A stretch of 64,000 nucleotides of DNA from Candidatus Tectomicrobia bacterium (lineage in GTDB: Bacteria > UBA8248). The translations under genes and the position numbers were made by a program. Of this stretch, positions 45,120-55,186 are shown piece by piece. The stretch lies in assembly GCA_016192135.1 (NCBI GenBank), contig JACPUR010000037.1, positions 54,535-118,534 of the forward strand, given 5' to 3'. Under the pieces are notes generated by a model. It saw nothing but the letters and a program-made list of their open reading frames with translations. It did not search any database and had not been told where the DNA came from. How positions within the stretch are numbered: position 1 is the stretch's first letter; the number at the start of each line of letters is the position of its first letter.

Positions 45120-45917
45120 TCAGGTGCCCACCACCAGGTGCGCCTCGCGCCCCCGCAGGAAGGCGATGGTGGAGAGGAAGGTCAGGATGCCCGTCTTCGG
45201 GTTCTCCGAGGGCACGTTCTCGATCCGGATGAAGGAGCGCCCGAACTCCCCCGCCGCCTCGACCTCGTGAATGTTCCTGCCGATGGACGGGTCGCACACG
45301 ATCCGGATGGTGGTGCGGCGCGGGCCGATGCCGGCCAGGCTCACCGCCGCCGAGACGTTCACGTTCTCGGGGAAGCCGCGGCAGGCCTCGACCGGGCTTC
45401 CCTCGAAGATCACCGTGGGCTCCCGCAGGGCGTCGAGGTCCAGGCCGCGCTCCACCACGTAGGGCGCCCCCTTGAGCCCCGCCGGGGGCTTGCGGGTGGT
45501 CATGGTGACGGAGTCCAGGCGCCCCGCGGCGGCGCCCTTGAGCCCGTCCAGGCCGATGATGGCGCCCGAGGGGACGTAGATGCGAGATCCGCTCGCCCGG
45601 GCCAGCTCGAGCAGGTCCTCGCGCTCCAGCAGGGCCCCCGCCGAGAGCACGAGCACGTCCCGCCCCCGGGGCAGGGCCGCCCGGCAGATGGCCTCGACCG
45701 TCGGGCCGCCCGAGGCTTCGGCCACCACCTCGGAGGCCTCCACCACGCCCGCGAGATCGGTCAGGTGCGGGCGCGCCTTGAGCCCGGCCAGGAAGGCCTC
45801 GGCTTTGGCGGGGGTGCGGGTGGTCACCGCGGCGACGGAGGCCGGCACCCTGCCCTCGTCGGCGGCCCGCACCATGGCCCGCCCGATCACCCCCAGCCCG
45901 ACCACCCCCAGCCTCAT
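45120..45917 (-). CDS. nadX: L-aspartate dehydrogenase
   Basis: A 265-residue enzyme oxidising aspartate to iminoaspartate, usually for NAD synthesis. N-terminal RLGVVGLGVIGRAMVRAA binds NAD. The DUF108 part is typical: YVPSGAIIGLDGLKGAAAG, PENVNVSAAVSLAGIG and the C-terminal IRIENVPSENPKTGIL. No nadA or nadC is adjacent. The pairing with a hydroxyacid dehydrogenase suggests a catabolic or salvage role instead, which is inference. Confidence 0.88.
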   Translation of the reverse strand: MRLGVVGLGVIGRAMVRAADEGRVPASVAAVTTRTPAKAEAFLAGLKARPHLTDLAGVVEASEVVAEASGGPTVEAICRAALPRGRDVLVLSAGALLEREDLLELARASGSRIYVPSGAIIGLDGLKGAAAGRLDSVTMTTRKPPAGLKGAPYVVERGLDLDALREPTVIFEGSPVEACRGFPENVNVSAAVSLAGIGPRRTTIRIVCDPSIGRNIHEVEAAGEFGRSFIRIENVPSENPKTGILTFLSTIAFLRGREAHLVVGT

Positions 45918-45999
45918 GCCCCGCCCCCCAGGCCCGTTCCCGGCGCCCGATCCGCCCCCCAGGCCGGAGTCAAGCCGCCCGGCCGGACTTTCGCGCCGT

Positions 46000-46029
46000 T
46001 TGGCATCCGGCCCGCATCCCTGCTAGAGT
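46000..46029 (+). promoter_or_regulatory. Possible promoter of the CRP/FNR gene
   Basis: TTGGCA (46000-46005) and TAGAGT (46024-46029) with an 18-base spacer, in the 156-base divergent gap between nadX and the regulator. The -10 is weak. Confidence 0.4.
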
Positions 46030-46073
46030 ACCGCGATACGGAAGTTCCCCGCTCGGGCCGGAGAGGCACCGCC

Positions 46074-46757
46074 ATGGGATTCGAATCCGTTCTCGGACAG
46101 GTTTCCCTCTTTGCCCATCTGCCGAACGAGAGCCTGGAGGTGCTCGGCAAGCAGCTCCAGCACCGGCGCTTCGACCGGGAGCAGATCATCTTCCACAAGA
46201 ACGACCCCGGCTCGACGCTGTACATCATCATCTCGGGGAAGGTGAAGATCCTGCTCCCCTCGGCCGAGGGCGAGAACGTCATCGTGGCCCTCCTCTCGAC
46301 CGGCGAGTTCTTCGGCGAGCTCTCGCTCTTCGACGGCGCCCCCCGCTCGGCCACGGCCGTCGCGGCGGAGTCGACCGAGATCCTCACCCTCGACAAGGAC
46401 GACTTCAACCGCTACATCCTGGAGAATCCGCGGGCGGCCATCGTCATCCTCTCCGAGCTGAGCCTGCGCCTCCGGCGCACGGACGAGCTGCTGAGCGACG
46501 CCGCCTTCTGCAATCTCGCCACCCGCCTCGCCAAGCGCCTGACCGACCTCGCCAGCCGCTACGGGCAGCCCGGGCCCCAGGGGGCCGTCCGCATCAACCT
46601 CAGGCTCAAGCAGCAGGACCTGGCCGACATGTCCGGCGCCACCCGCGAGAGCGTCAACAAGGTGCTCAAGGCGTTCAAGGAGCAGCGCCTCATCCACTGG
46701 AGCAAGGGCATCATCACCCTGATGGAGCCCGGCACCATGCGCCACAAGGCGCGCTGA
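46074..46757 (+). CDS. CRP/FNR-family transcriptional regulator
   Basis: A 227-residue regulator. The N-terminal cyclic-nucleotide-type sensor has IFHKNDPGSTLYIIISGKVK and LSTGEFFGELSLFDGAPRSA. The phosphate-cup Glu and Arg pattern (GEL, PRSA) resembles cAMP-binding CRP. The C-terminal winged helix has LRLKQQDLADMSGATRESVN and KVLKAFKEQRLI. There is no N-terminal Cys cluster, so it is not an Fe-S FNR. The ATG is preceded by GGAGAGG. The regulon is unknown. Confidence 0.9.
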   Translation: MGFESVLGQVSLFAHLPNESLEVLGKQLQHRRFDREQIIFHKNDPGSTLYIIISGKVKILLPSAEGENVIVALLSTGEFFGELSLFDGAPRSATAVAAESTEILTLDKDDFNRYILENPRAAIVILSELSLRLRRTDELLSDAAFCNLATRLAKRLTDLASRYGQPGPQGAVRINLRLKQQDLADMSGATRESVNKVLKAFKEQRLIHWSKGIITLMEPGTMRHKAR

Positions 46758-46801
46758 CCGCTGGAGGACGACGAGGCGTCCGGTCCGGACTCGCCTCTCC
46801 C

Positions 46802-47875
46802 CTAGACCACCCGTACCCCCAGGCTCAGCCGCCAGTGGTCGGCCAGCACCACCGCCATCATCGCCTCCCCGATGGGCACCGCGCGCGGCGCGACGCAGGG
46901 GTCGTGCCTCCCCTCCACCTTCACCGTCCGGCGCTCCCCCTTGATCGAAACCGTCTCCTGCTCCAGCAGGATGGAAGAGGTGGGCTTCACCGCGAAGCGC
47001 ACCACGATGGGCGCCCCCGAGGAGATGCCGCCCAGGATGCCCCCGGCGTGGTTCGTCCGGGGCGTCACCTTCCCCTCCACGAAGTCGAAGGGATCGTTGT
47101 GCTCGGAGCCCCGCATGGAGGCCGCCCGGAAGCCCGCCCCGATCTCCACCCCCTTGGCCGCGTGGATGCCCATCATGGCCGAGGCGAGGTCCGAGTCGAG
47201 CCGCGCGTAATACGGCTCGCCCCAGCCCGCGGGGACGCCCGTGGCCACCACCGTGACCACCCCGCCGACCGAGTCCCCCGCCTTCCGGGCGGCGAGGATG
47301 GCCTCCTCCATCCGCTCGGCCGTCCCGGGGTCGGGGCAGCGCACGGGGTTGCTCTCGATGACGGCGGGATCGAAGGACTCCCCCTCCCAGGCCACATCCC
47401 CCACCCGGCTCACGAAGCCCACGATGGAGATGCCCTGCCGGGCGAGGAGCTTCTTGGCGATGGCGCCCGCCGCCACCCGGCCCGCCGACTCCCTGGCGCT
47501 GGAGCGCCCGCCCCCCCGGTGGTCCCTCCGGCCCCAGCGGGCCATGTAGGTGAAGTCCGCGTGGCCGGGCCGGTAGAGCTCCCGCAGGGGCTCGTACTTG
47601 GAGGAGTCGGCGTCCTTGTTGCGGATGAGGATGGAGATGGGCGTCCCGGCCGTGTGGCCCTCGAAGACGCCCGAGAGTATCTCGCCCCGGTCCTCCTCCT
47701 GGCGCTGGGTGGTGACCCGGCTCTGGCCCGGCCGGCGCCGGTCGAGCTCCCGCTGGATGTCCGCCTCCTCCAGGGGCAGCCCGGCCGGGCAGCCGTCCAC
47801 CACGACGCCCACGGCGGGGCCGTGCGACTCCCCCCAGGTGGTGAAGCGGAACACCCGCCCGAACGTGTTGGACAC
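46802..47875 (-). CDS. aroC: Chorismate synthase
   Basis: FMNH2-dependent conversion of EPSP to chorismate. Signatures: FRFTTWGESHGPAVGVVVDG, MARWGRRDHRGGGRSSARES, and the C-terminal VEGRHDPCVAPRAVPIGEAM. Length 357 residues is normal. The GTG at 47875 has GAGAGG about five bases upstream; longer openings run into the aroK gene in another frame. It is the last gene of miaA-aroK-aroC and converges on the CRP/FNR gene. Confidence 0.94.
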   Translation of the reverse strand: MSNTFGRVFRFTTWGESHGPAVGVVVDGCPAGLPLEEADIQRELDRRRPGQSRVTTQRQEEDRGEILSGVFEGHTAGTPISILIRNKDADSSKYEPLRELYRPGHADFTYMARWGRRDHRGGGRSSARESAGRVAAGAIAKKLLARQGISIVGFVSRVGDVAWEGESFDPAVIESNPVRCPDPGTAERMEEAILAARKAGDSVGGVVTVVATGVPAGWGEPYYARLDSDLASAMMGIHAAKGVEIGAGFRAASMRGSEHNDPFDFVEGKVTPRTNHAGGILGGISSGAPIVVRFAVKPTSSILLEQETVSIKGERRTVKVEGRHDPCVAPRAVPIGEAMMAVVLADHWRLSLGVRVV

Positions 47876-47892
47876 GATGGCCTCTCTTCCCG

Positions 47893-48435
47893 TCAGCGCC
47901 GCTGGTCGAGCCAGCTCCGCACCCCGCGCTCGGCCTCGGCGGCGGCCTCCGCGGGGTCCCGCCCGTCGGGGTTCTCGACCACCACCCCGGCCAGGCGCTC
48001 GTAGCGCGGGAGCCTCGCCGCGAGGACGCCCCGCAGGGCGCCCTCCTTGTCCGCCTCCGCGTCCAGGTAGGCGGGCCAGCCGTCTTCCCGCACCCGCCGC
48101 ACCAAGTCCTCCTCCGGCACCCGAAGATACACCACGCAGTGGCCCTCGAGCGAAGCCTGCGCGGCCGGGTCGAGCGGCGCCCCCCCGCCCAGGGCGAGCA
48201 CCATCTCCCCCTCCGCCAGGGCCCCGGCCAGGAGGGTCCGCTCCAGCGCCCGGAAGGCCTCCCCGCCCAGGCGCCGGAAGGCCTCCCGGAAGCCTGCCTT
48301 CTCGCCCAGGCGCGCCTCGGCGGCCGCCTCGACCCGGCGGTCCAGGTCGTCGAAGGGGAGCCCCAGGCGCGAGGCCAGCAGCGGCCCCACCGTCGTCTTC
48401 CCCGCCCCCTTGAACCCGATCAGCACCACGCTCAA
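47893..48435 (-). CDS. aroK: Shikimate kinase
   Basis: Phosphorylates shikimate at the 3-hydroxyl. The P-loop is LIGFKGAGKTTVG, the shikimate site DDLDRRVE, then GFREAFRRLGGEAFRALERT and LALGGGAPL. Length is about 180 residues. Start is TTG 48435 overlapping the miaA stop, with GTG 48429 as an alternative. It is followed by aroC after 17 bases, giving two successive shikimate-pathway steps minus aroA. Confidence 0.92.
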   Translation of the reverse strand: MSVVLIGFKGAGKTTVGPLLASRLGLPFDDLDRRVEAAAEARLGEKAGFREAFRRLGGEAFRALERTLLAGALAEGEMVLALGGGAPLDPAAQASLEGHCVVYLRVPEEDLVRRVREDGWPAYLDAEADKEGALRGVLAARLPRYERLAGVVVENPDGRDPAEAAAEAERGVRSWLDQRR

Positions 48436-49442
48436 CCGGCCGCCCCCTTCCGCAGCCCCGGGAACCCGGCGAGGTAGGCCTCGACCGCCCGGGCACCCTC
48501 CTCCGCCGCCCGCTCCACGCCCTCCGCGGGCCGGAGCCAGCGGATACCCTCGACCCGCCGGAACCAGGTGCGCTGGCGCTTGGCGTAGCCGCGGTGGAGG
48601 CGGCAGATGAGCTCCACCGTCTCCTCGAGACCCGCCTCCCCGCGTCCGAAGGCCAGCGCCTCGGCGTAGCCCAGCCCCTCGAAGGCGGGCGCCCCCGCGA
48701 GCCCTTGCCGCGCGAGCGTCTCGGCCTCCTCGACCATCCCCCCCGCGAGCATGGCGCGGACCCGCCCCTCGATGCGCCGGGCGTGAAGTTCGGGCGGCCA
48801 GTCTACTCCGAGCCACAAGGGGCGCTCAAAGCCCTTCGCGGGGGCTTCGGCGCGCAGGGAGGAGATGGGGCGGCCGGTGGCCTCGTACACCTCCAGGGCG
48901 CGGACGATGCGCTTGCGATCGTTGGGATGGATCCGGGCCGCCGCCCGGGGGTCGCACCCGGCCAAGCGCCGGTGGAGGGCGGCGGGGCCCTCCCGGTCCG
49001 CCTCCGCCTCGAGCCGCTCGCGGAGGGCGGGCTGGGCGCCGGGGCCCTCGAAGAGGCCCTCCGCCAGGGCGCGCAGGTAGAGGCCGCTCCCTCCCACGGC
49101 GAGGGGCACCGCGCCCCGGGCGTAGACGCCCTCGGCGCAGGCCCTGGCCTCTCGGGCGTAGCGGGCGGCGTCAAAGGTTTCGGCCGGATCGGCCACGTCG
49201 ATCATGTGGTGGGGGAGCGTCCGCCGCTCGGCCTCGGTGGGCTTGGCGGTGCCGGCGGAGAGGCCACGGTAGATCTGTCGGGCGTCGGCGCCGATGACTT
49301 CCAGGGGGATCGAGAGCCGCGCCGCAATGGCGATGGCCAGGGCGGTCTTGCCTGAGGCCGTGGAGCCGGCCAGGACGGCGAGGGGCCTGGGGTCGGGGCC
49401 TTCGAAGGGGTATCGCGGCGGCGCGCCAGCGGCGGATTCCAT
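48432..49442 (-). CDS. miaA: tRNA dimethylallyltransferase
   Basis: Adds dimethylallyl to A37 of tRNAs reading UNN codons. The P-loop is LAGSTASGKTALAIAI (residues 26-33 core), then VIGADARQIYRGLSAGTAKP, LPHHMIDVADP, and AVGGSGLYLRALAEGL. The C-terminal tRNA-binding part has QRTWFRRV. Length is 336 residues. Upstream lies a gap full of palindromic repeats, so it may have its own promoter. Confidence 0.94.
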   Translation of the reverse strand: MESAAGAPPRYPFEGPDPRPLAVLAGSTASGKTALAIAIAARLSIPLEVIGADARQIYRGLSAGTAKPTEAERRTLPHHMIDVADPAETFDAARYAREARACAEGVYARGAVPLAVGGSGLYLRALAEGLFEGPGAQPALRERLEAEADREGPAALHRRLAGCDPRAAARIHPNDRKRIVRALEVYEATGRPISSLRAEAPAKGFERPLWLGVDWPPELHARRIEGRVRAMLAGGMVEEAETLARQGLAGAPAFEGLGYAEALAFGRGEAGLEETVELICRLHRGYAKRQRTWFRRVEGIRWLRPAEGVERAAEEGARAVEAYLAGFPGLRKGAAG

Positions 49443-49672
49443 CAGCGGCGTTCACCCCCCGAGGTTGTGGCCATCTCCCTCTCCCTCCGGGAGAGGGCCG
49501 GGGTGAGGGAGACTTTGCAGGACGAGCCTTAAGCCCACCTTGGGCAGGGCAGCCGCGGGGCTGCCCCTACACCCTCACCCCCTTCCCCTCTCCCAGGGGG
49601 GGAGGGGAGCCGTTGGCATTTGCCCGGTTGCACAGGCCCGCAAGGAAGTTCCTCGGGCCCTGCTCCGCGCCC
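49443..49672. repeat. Cluster of family-A and family-B palindromic repeats
   Basis: Copy A: CCCTCTCCC / GGGAGAGGG (49477-49485 with 49489-49497) followed by CCGGGGTGAGGG. A degenerate family-B palindrome, AGGGCAGCC / GGCTGCCCCT, lies near 49546-49568. A further inverted family-A copy (CCCTCACCCCC, CCCTCTCCC) spans about 49571-49611. They fill the gap between the macrodomain gene and miaA. Confidence 0.8.
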
Positions 49673-50203
49673 TTACCCCGCATCGGCGAGGGCCGCCTCG
49701 AAGGCGCGGAGGTCCGCTTCGCTGAAGAGGACGAACTCGATGCGGCGGAGGGTGCCTTCTTCCCGGGCGAGGTGCCCGGCGGCGGCGCGGAGCATGCGCC
49801 CGGCCGCCCGGGCGGCGGGGAGCCCTCCCACGCCGGTGCCGATGGCGGGAAAGGCGATGCTGGTGAGCTTGAGCTCCTCGGCCCGGCGGAGGCTGGCCCG
49901 GGTGCAAGCCTCGACGAGGTCCTCCGAGGTCCGCAGGTCCTGTCCCATGCCAGCCGCGTGGATGACGTAGCGGGCCTTGAGCGCCCCCGCCCCGGTGGCG
50001 ACCGCCTCACCCACGGGGATGGGCCCCTTGGCCACGGCCTCCTCCTCGATGGAGGCGCCGCCCTTGCGCTTGATGGCGCCCGCGACCCCCGCCCCCATCC
50101 AGAGGTGGTTGTTGGCGGCGTTCACGACGGCGTCGGCCGCGCTCTCGGTGATGTCGCCTTGGGAGAGGGAGATGAGGCCCCTGCCGATGCGCTTTTCTCG
50201 CAT
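49673..50203 (-). CDS. Macrodomain protein (ADP-ribose-binding, O-acetyl-ADP-ribose deacetylase-like)
   Basis: A 176-residue stand-alone macrodomain. LSQGDITESAADAVVNAANN and the glycine-rich MGAGVAGAIKRKGG form the ADP-ribose site. YVIHAAGMGQDL and IAFPAIGTGVGGLPAARAA follow, all typical of the YmdB/TTHA0132-like group. It probably hydrolyses ADP-ribose derivatives, such as O-acetyl-ADP-ribose or ADP-ribosyl groups. No NAD-consuming toxin or sirtuin gene is adjacent. It is the distal gene of the sppA-ihfB run. Confidence 0.9.
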   Translation of the reverse strand: MREKRIGRGLISLSQGDITESAADAVVNAANNHLWMGAGVAGAIKRKGGASIEEEAVAKGPIPVGEAVATGAGALKARYVIHAAGMGQDLRTSEDLVEACTRASLRRAEELKLTSIAFPAIGTGVGGLPAARAAGRMLRAAAGHLAREEGTLRRIEFVLFSEADLRAFEAALADAG

Positions 50204-50255
50204 GGGAGGAATCCCGCCGGCCGGCGGGGGCGGAAGGCTCCCCCGGCGGTACGGG

Positions 50256-50624
50256 CTAGAAGGGCTTTTCCTCGGTGCCGCCGGCCCGGGGGACGGACGC
50301 GGAGGCCCGGACGCCGTCCGAGGAGACGGCGGAACCGTTCTCCTCCGGCTTGCCGTCCACCAGCTCGCGGAGCTCTTTGCCCGCCTTGAAGAAGGGGACT
50401 TTCTTGGGCGGGATGGCCACCTTGTCGCCCGTCCGGGGGTTCCGCCCGTCGCGGCTCTCGCGGGAGCGCACCCGGAAGCTGCCGAAGCCCCTCAGCTCCA
50501 CCTTGTCGGAGCCGGCGAGCGACTGGATGATGCTCCCGAAGACGATGTTGACCACGCGCTCGGTGTCTTTCTTCGTGAGGTTGATCTTCGCGGCGATCCG
50601 CTCCACCAGCTCCGCCTTGGTCAT
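50256..50624 (-). CDS. ihfB: Integration host factor beta / HU-type DNA-binding protein with a C-terminal extension
   Basis: A DNA-bending protein of the HU/IHF family: MTKAELVERIAAKINLTKKD, then VELRGFGSFRVRSRESRDGR and NPRTGDKVAIPPKKVPFFKA. Position next to rpsA and sppA fits ihfB. The core of about 92 residues is followed by some 30 extra residues (GKPEENGSAVSSDGVRASAS onward) not usual for the family. ATG 50624 is preferred; a GGAGG lies 12 bases upstream, a long spacing. Confidence 0.88.
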   Translation of the reverse strand: MTKAELVERIAAKINLTKKDTERVVNIVFGSIIQSLAGSDKVELRGFGSFRVRSRESRDGRNPRTGDKVAIPPKKVPFFKAGKELRELVDGKPEENGSAVSSDGVRASASVPRAGGTEEKPF

Positions 50625-50727
50625 GGGAAACGGCAACCTCCATGGCGAGTGCGACGGTCGCGGGGCCCGCCCTCTGCCTTCCGGGCGGCGGGAAATCGGT
50701 TGCCGTGCGGCTCCCTCGCGGCGACGG

Positions 50728-51651
50728 TCACGAAAGTCTCCACATATACTCTAGCACGGCGGGCGTCCCTCCGAAAAAGCGCCCGCCCTCCGTCCCGAAC
50801 CATCCGGACCACGGCCCGGCCCAGTTCTGCAGGAGGCTCCAGAGGCCCGCCTCCGGCTTCAGCTCGATGAGCCGGGGCTCGCCCTTGATGCCGCCGAGCC
50901 GGGCCGCCTCCAGGATCGCCTCGCGCTCGGTGCCCAGCGCATCGACGAGGCCTATCTCCTTCGCGCGCTCGCCGCTGTAGATGCTCCCGTCGGCGATCTC
51001 GCGCACCCTCTCCTGCGGCATCTTGCGGCCTTCCGCCACCGCGCGGACGAACTGGGCGTACGTGTCGTCCACCAGCCGCTGGAGGATCTCCCTGTCCTTG
51101 TCCGTCATCGGGCGGAAGGGCGAGGCCACATCCTTGTTCGGCCCGCTCTTGATCACGTTCATGCGAAGCCCGAGCGTCCCCATGGCCTTCTGGACGTCGG
51201 GCAGGACCATCACGACCCCGATGCTCCCGGTGATGGTGCCGGGATTGGCGTAGATCTTGTCGGCCGCCGCCGCCACGTAGTAGCCGCCCGAGGCGGCCAC
51301 GCTCCCCATGGAGGCGACCACCTTGACGCCCGCCTTCCGCAGCCGGAGCACCTCCTGGTAGATCTCCTGCGTGGGCGACACCGCGCCGCCCGGGCTGTCG
51401 ATCCGGAGGAGGACGGCCTTGACGCCGGGCCGCCTCCCGAGGCGCTCCAGCGAGCGGACGGCCGCCCGGGCGTCGAAGATACCCCCCTGGATCCGAAGGA
51501 TGGCCACCGCCTCCGGCTGCCCGGCCCCGTCCGCGTCCGGATCGCCCAGCAGCGACTCCACCAGAAGCCGGGAGAAGGCCCAGACCCCCCCCGCCACCAC
51601 AAGGAACGCGATCAGCGAGAGCAGGACCCCGCGGGGCAAGGATCGGCGCAT
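50728..51651 (-). CDS. sppA: Signal peptide peptidase SppA (short form)
   Basis: A membrane-anchored serine protease degrading cleaved signal peptides. The anchor helix is residues about 8-26. The catalytic Ser121 lies in MGSVAASGGYYVAAAADKIY and the general-base Lys173 in SGPNKDVASPFRPMTD. LRIDSPGGAVSPTQEIYQEV is also typical. At 307 residues it is the half-size, Bacillus-like form that works as a larger oligomer. It follows rpsA after 30 bases. Confidence 0.93.
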   Translation of the reverse strand: MRRSLPRGVLLSLIAFLVVAGGVWAFSRLLVESLLGDPDADGAGQPEAVAILRIQGGIFDARAAVRSLERLGRRPGVKAVLLRIDSPGGAVSPTQEIYQEVLRLRKAGVKVVASMGSVAASGGYYVAAAADKIYANPGTITGSIGVVMVLPDVQKAMGTLGLRMNVIKSGPNKDVASPFRPMTDKDREILQRLVDDTYAQFVRAVAEGRKMPQERVREIADGSIYSGERAKEIGLVDALGTEREAILEAARLGGIKGEPRLIELKPEAGLWSLLQNWAGPWSGWFGTEGGRFFGGTPAVLEYMWRLS

Positions 51652-51681
51652 GGCATCACCTTCCGGCGCGGGCGTCGGCCC

Positions 51682-53418
<1,737 letters not shown>

Positions 53419-53558
53419 CTGCGAGGCCAGCCTCAAGAAGTGAAAAGGGGGGAAACAGCCGCCCCTCGAATGGCGCCCCAAGCGCCCGTCGAGCCGACGG
53501 CGACCAGTGACAGCGGTACGTCCATCTTATTTCAGGGTTGGGGGGGCGTCAACACAAC

Positions 53559-54251
53559 TCAAGTCGCCTCAATCACTTCCCCGTACACCTGGCGGATTTT
53601 GTCTAGCATGAAGGCCAGCACTTGGTCAATGGACCGGCGGGAGGTGTCGATGCAAACCGCGTCCCCCGCGGGCAAGAGGGGCGCCTCCGCCCGCTCCCGG
53701 TCGCGCCGGTCCCGGGCCCGGATGTCCTCGGCCAGCCGTTTTTGGTCGAAGGAGATTCCCTTTTCCTCGAGCTCCCGGAAGCGCCGTTCGATCCGGACCT
53801 CAATGTCCGCATCCAAGAAAAACTTCAGCCGGGCCTCGGGAAACACCACCGTCCCGATGTCCCGGCCGTCCATCACCGCCCCCCGGCGGCCCTTGTAGGC
53901 CCGCTGGAAGCCCAGGAGGGCCTGCCGGACCTCCGGAATGGCCGACACCCGGGAGGCGGCGTCGCTCACCCGCTCCTCCCGCAGGGCCTGGGTCGCGTCC
54001 CGCCCTTCCAGGAAGTTCCGCCAGCCGTCCGGGGTGCGGCGGCACTCGAAGCGCATCTCCCGGGCGCACCGGGCCGCCGCCTCGGGGTCGTCGGGGTCCC
54101 CGCCCCGCTCCAGGACGAGGAGTCCCACCGCCCGGTAGAGCGCCCCCGTCTCCAGGTAATCCCACCCGAGGCGCTCGGCGACCCCCTTGGCGGCGGTGCT
54201 CTTGCCCGAGCCGGCCGGGCCGTCCACCGGGATGACGATGCCCGCGCTCAT
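53559..54251 (-). CDS. cmk: Cytidylate kinase
   Basis: Phosphorylates CMP and dCMP. The P-loop is PVDGPAGSGKSTAAKGVAER, followed by YLETGALYRAVGLL. The conserved AVMDGRDIGTVVFPEA and DADIEVRIERRFREL motifs are also present. Length is 230 residues. The ATG overlaps the tyrA stop (ATGA). In related genomes aroA normally lies between tyrA and cmk, but it is missing here. Confidence 0.94.
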   Translation of the reverse strand: MSAGIVIPVDGPAGSGKSTAAKGVAERLGWDYLETGALYRAVGLLVLERGGDPDDPEAAARCAREMRFECRRTPDGWRNFLEGRDATQALREERVSDAASRVSAIPEVRQALLGFQRAYKGRRGAVMDGRDIGTVVFPEARLKFFLDADIEVRIERRFRELEEKGISFDQKRLAEDIRARDRRDRERAEAPLLPAGDAVCIDTSRRSIDQVLAFMLDKIRQVYGEVIEAT

Positions 54252-55114
54252 GCCCAGCCCTTGTCCCTGAGCCAGCCGTCCCGGCCCGCCTTGGCCCGCC
54301 GGAAGACCTCGTCCAGGGTCCGGCCGTCCCCGGCCTCCACCGCACGCCGCAAGACGGCCAGGTGCGCCTCGAACGCTCCCAGCGAGGCCAGGAGGGCCTC
54401 CCGGTTGTCCAGGCAGATTTCGCGCCACATCTCGGGGCTGCTCGAGGCGATCCGGGTGAAGTCGCGGAAGCCCCCGGCCGCGTAGGGGAGACCCTCCCCC
54501 TTCAGCGCGGCATCCACCAAAGCATATGCAACAAGGTGGGGTAAATGGCTGATATCGGCCAGGATCCGATCATGCGTCCCGGGGTCCATCAGGTCCACCC
54601 GGGCCCCCACCTCCTCCCAGAGCGCCTTGAGCGCCTCGATCGCCCTTGGGTCCGTCCTCGGGGTGGGGGTGAGGATGACCCGCCGGCCCTCGAAAAGCTC
54701 CGGGAAGCTCGCTTCCACCCCGGATTTCTCGGTGCCGGCGATAGGATGGCCCCCGACGAAGCGTACTCCCCCTATGTCCATCCCCTCCACCGCCCGGACG
54801 AAGGGCCCCTTCACGCTCCCCACATCCGTCAGGACGGCCCCCGGGCGCATGGCCGGGAGGATGGCCCGGGCCACCTCGATGGCGGCCTGGACCGGGGTGC
54901 CGATCACCACTAGGTCCGAGTCCCCCACCGCCTCCCGGTGGTCCGCCGAGACCCGGTCCACCACCCTCAGGGCGAGGGCGCGCTCCAGATTCGCGGCACC
55001 CCTCCCGGCACCCACGAAGCGGCGGATGAGCCCTCGCCCGCGCGCCGCCCGGGCCAAGGAGCCCCCGATGAGCCCCACCCCGATGATGGTCGCCTGCTCG
55101 AAGAGAAATGGCAT
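54248..55114 (-). CDS. tyrA: Prephenate dehydrogenase
   Basis: NAD(P)-dependent oxidative decarboxylation of prephenate for tyrosine synthesis. N-terminal ATIIGVGLIGGSLARAARGR, then LTDVGSVKGPFV, FVGGHPIAGTEKSGVEA with the catalytic His, and ISHLPHLVAYALVDAAL. No ACT or chorismate mutase domain is fused. Length is 288 residues. It overlaps cmk by four bases, and hisC ends 72 bases upstream. Confidence 0.93.
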   Translation of the reverse strand: MPFLFEQATIIGVGLIGGSLARAARGRGLIRRFVGAGRGAANLERALALRVVDRVSADHREAVGDSDLVVIGTPVQAAIEVARAILPAMRPGAVLTDVGSVKGPFVRAVEGMDIGGVRFVGGHPIAGTEKSGVEASFPELFEGRRVILTPTPRTDPRAIEALKALWEEVGARVDLMDPGTHDRILADISHLPHLVAYALVDAALKGEGLPYAAGGFRDFTRIASSSPEMWREICLDNREALLASLGAFEAHLAVLRRAVEAGDGRTLDEVFRRAKAGRDGWLRDKGWA

Positions 55115-55186
55115 GAAGCCCCCGAAAACAAAAAATCGGATGAGGTTAACCCGTTCAACCCGTTGTTAGATTGTCGGTTCCACAGC

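Noticed and set aside
46773-46798. GAGGCG/CGCCTC stem between the CRP/FNR gene and aroC as a terminator
   Set aside because: There is no T-run on either strand and the stem is only six pairs. It may be chance in GC-rich DNA.
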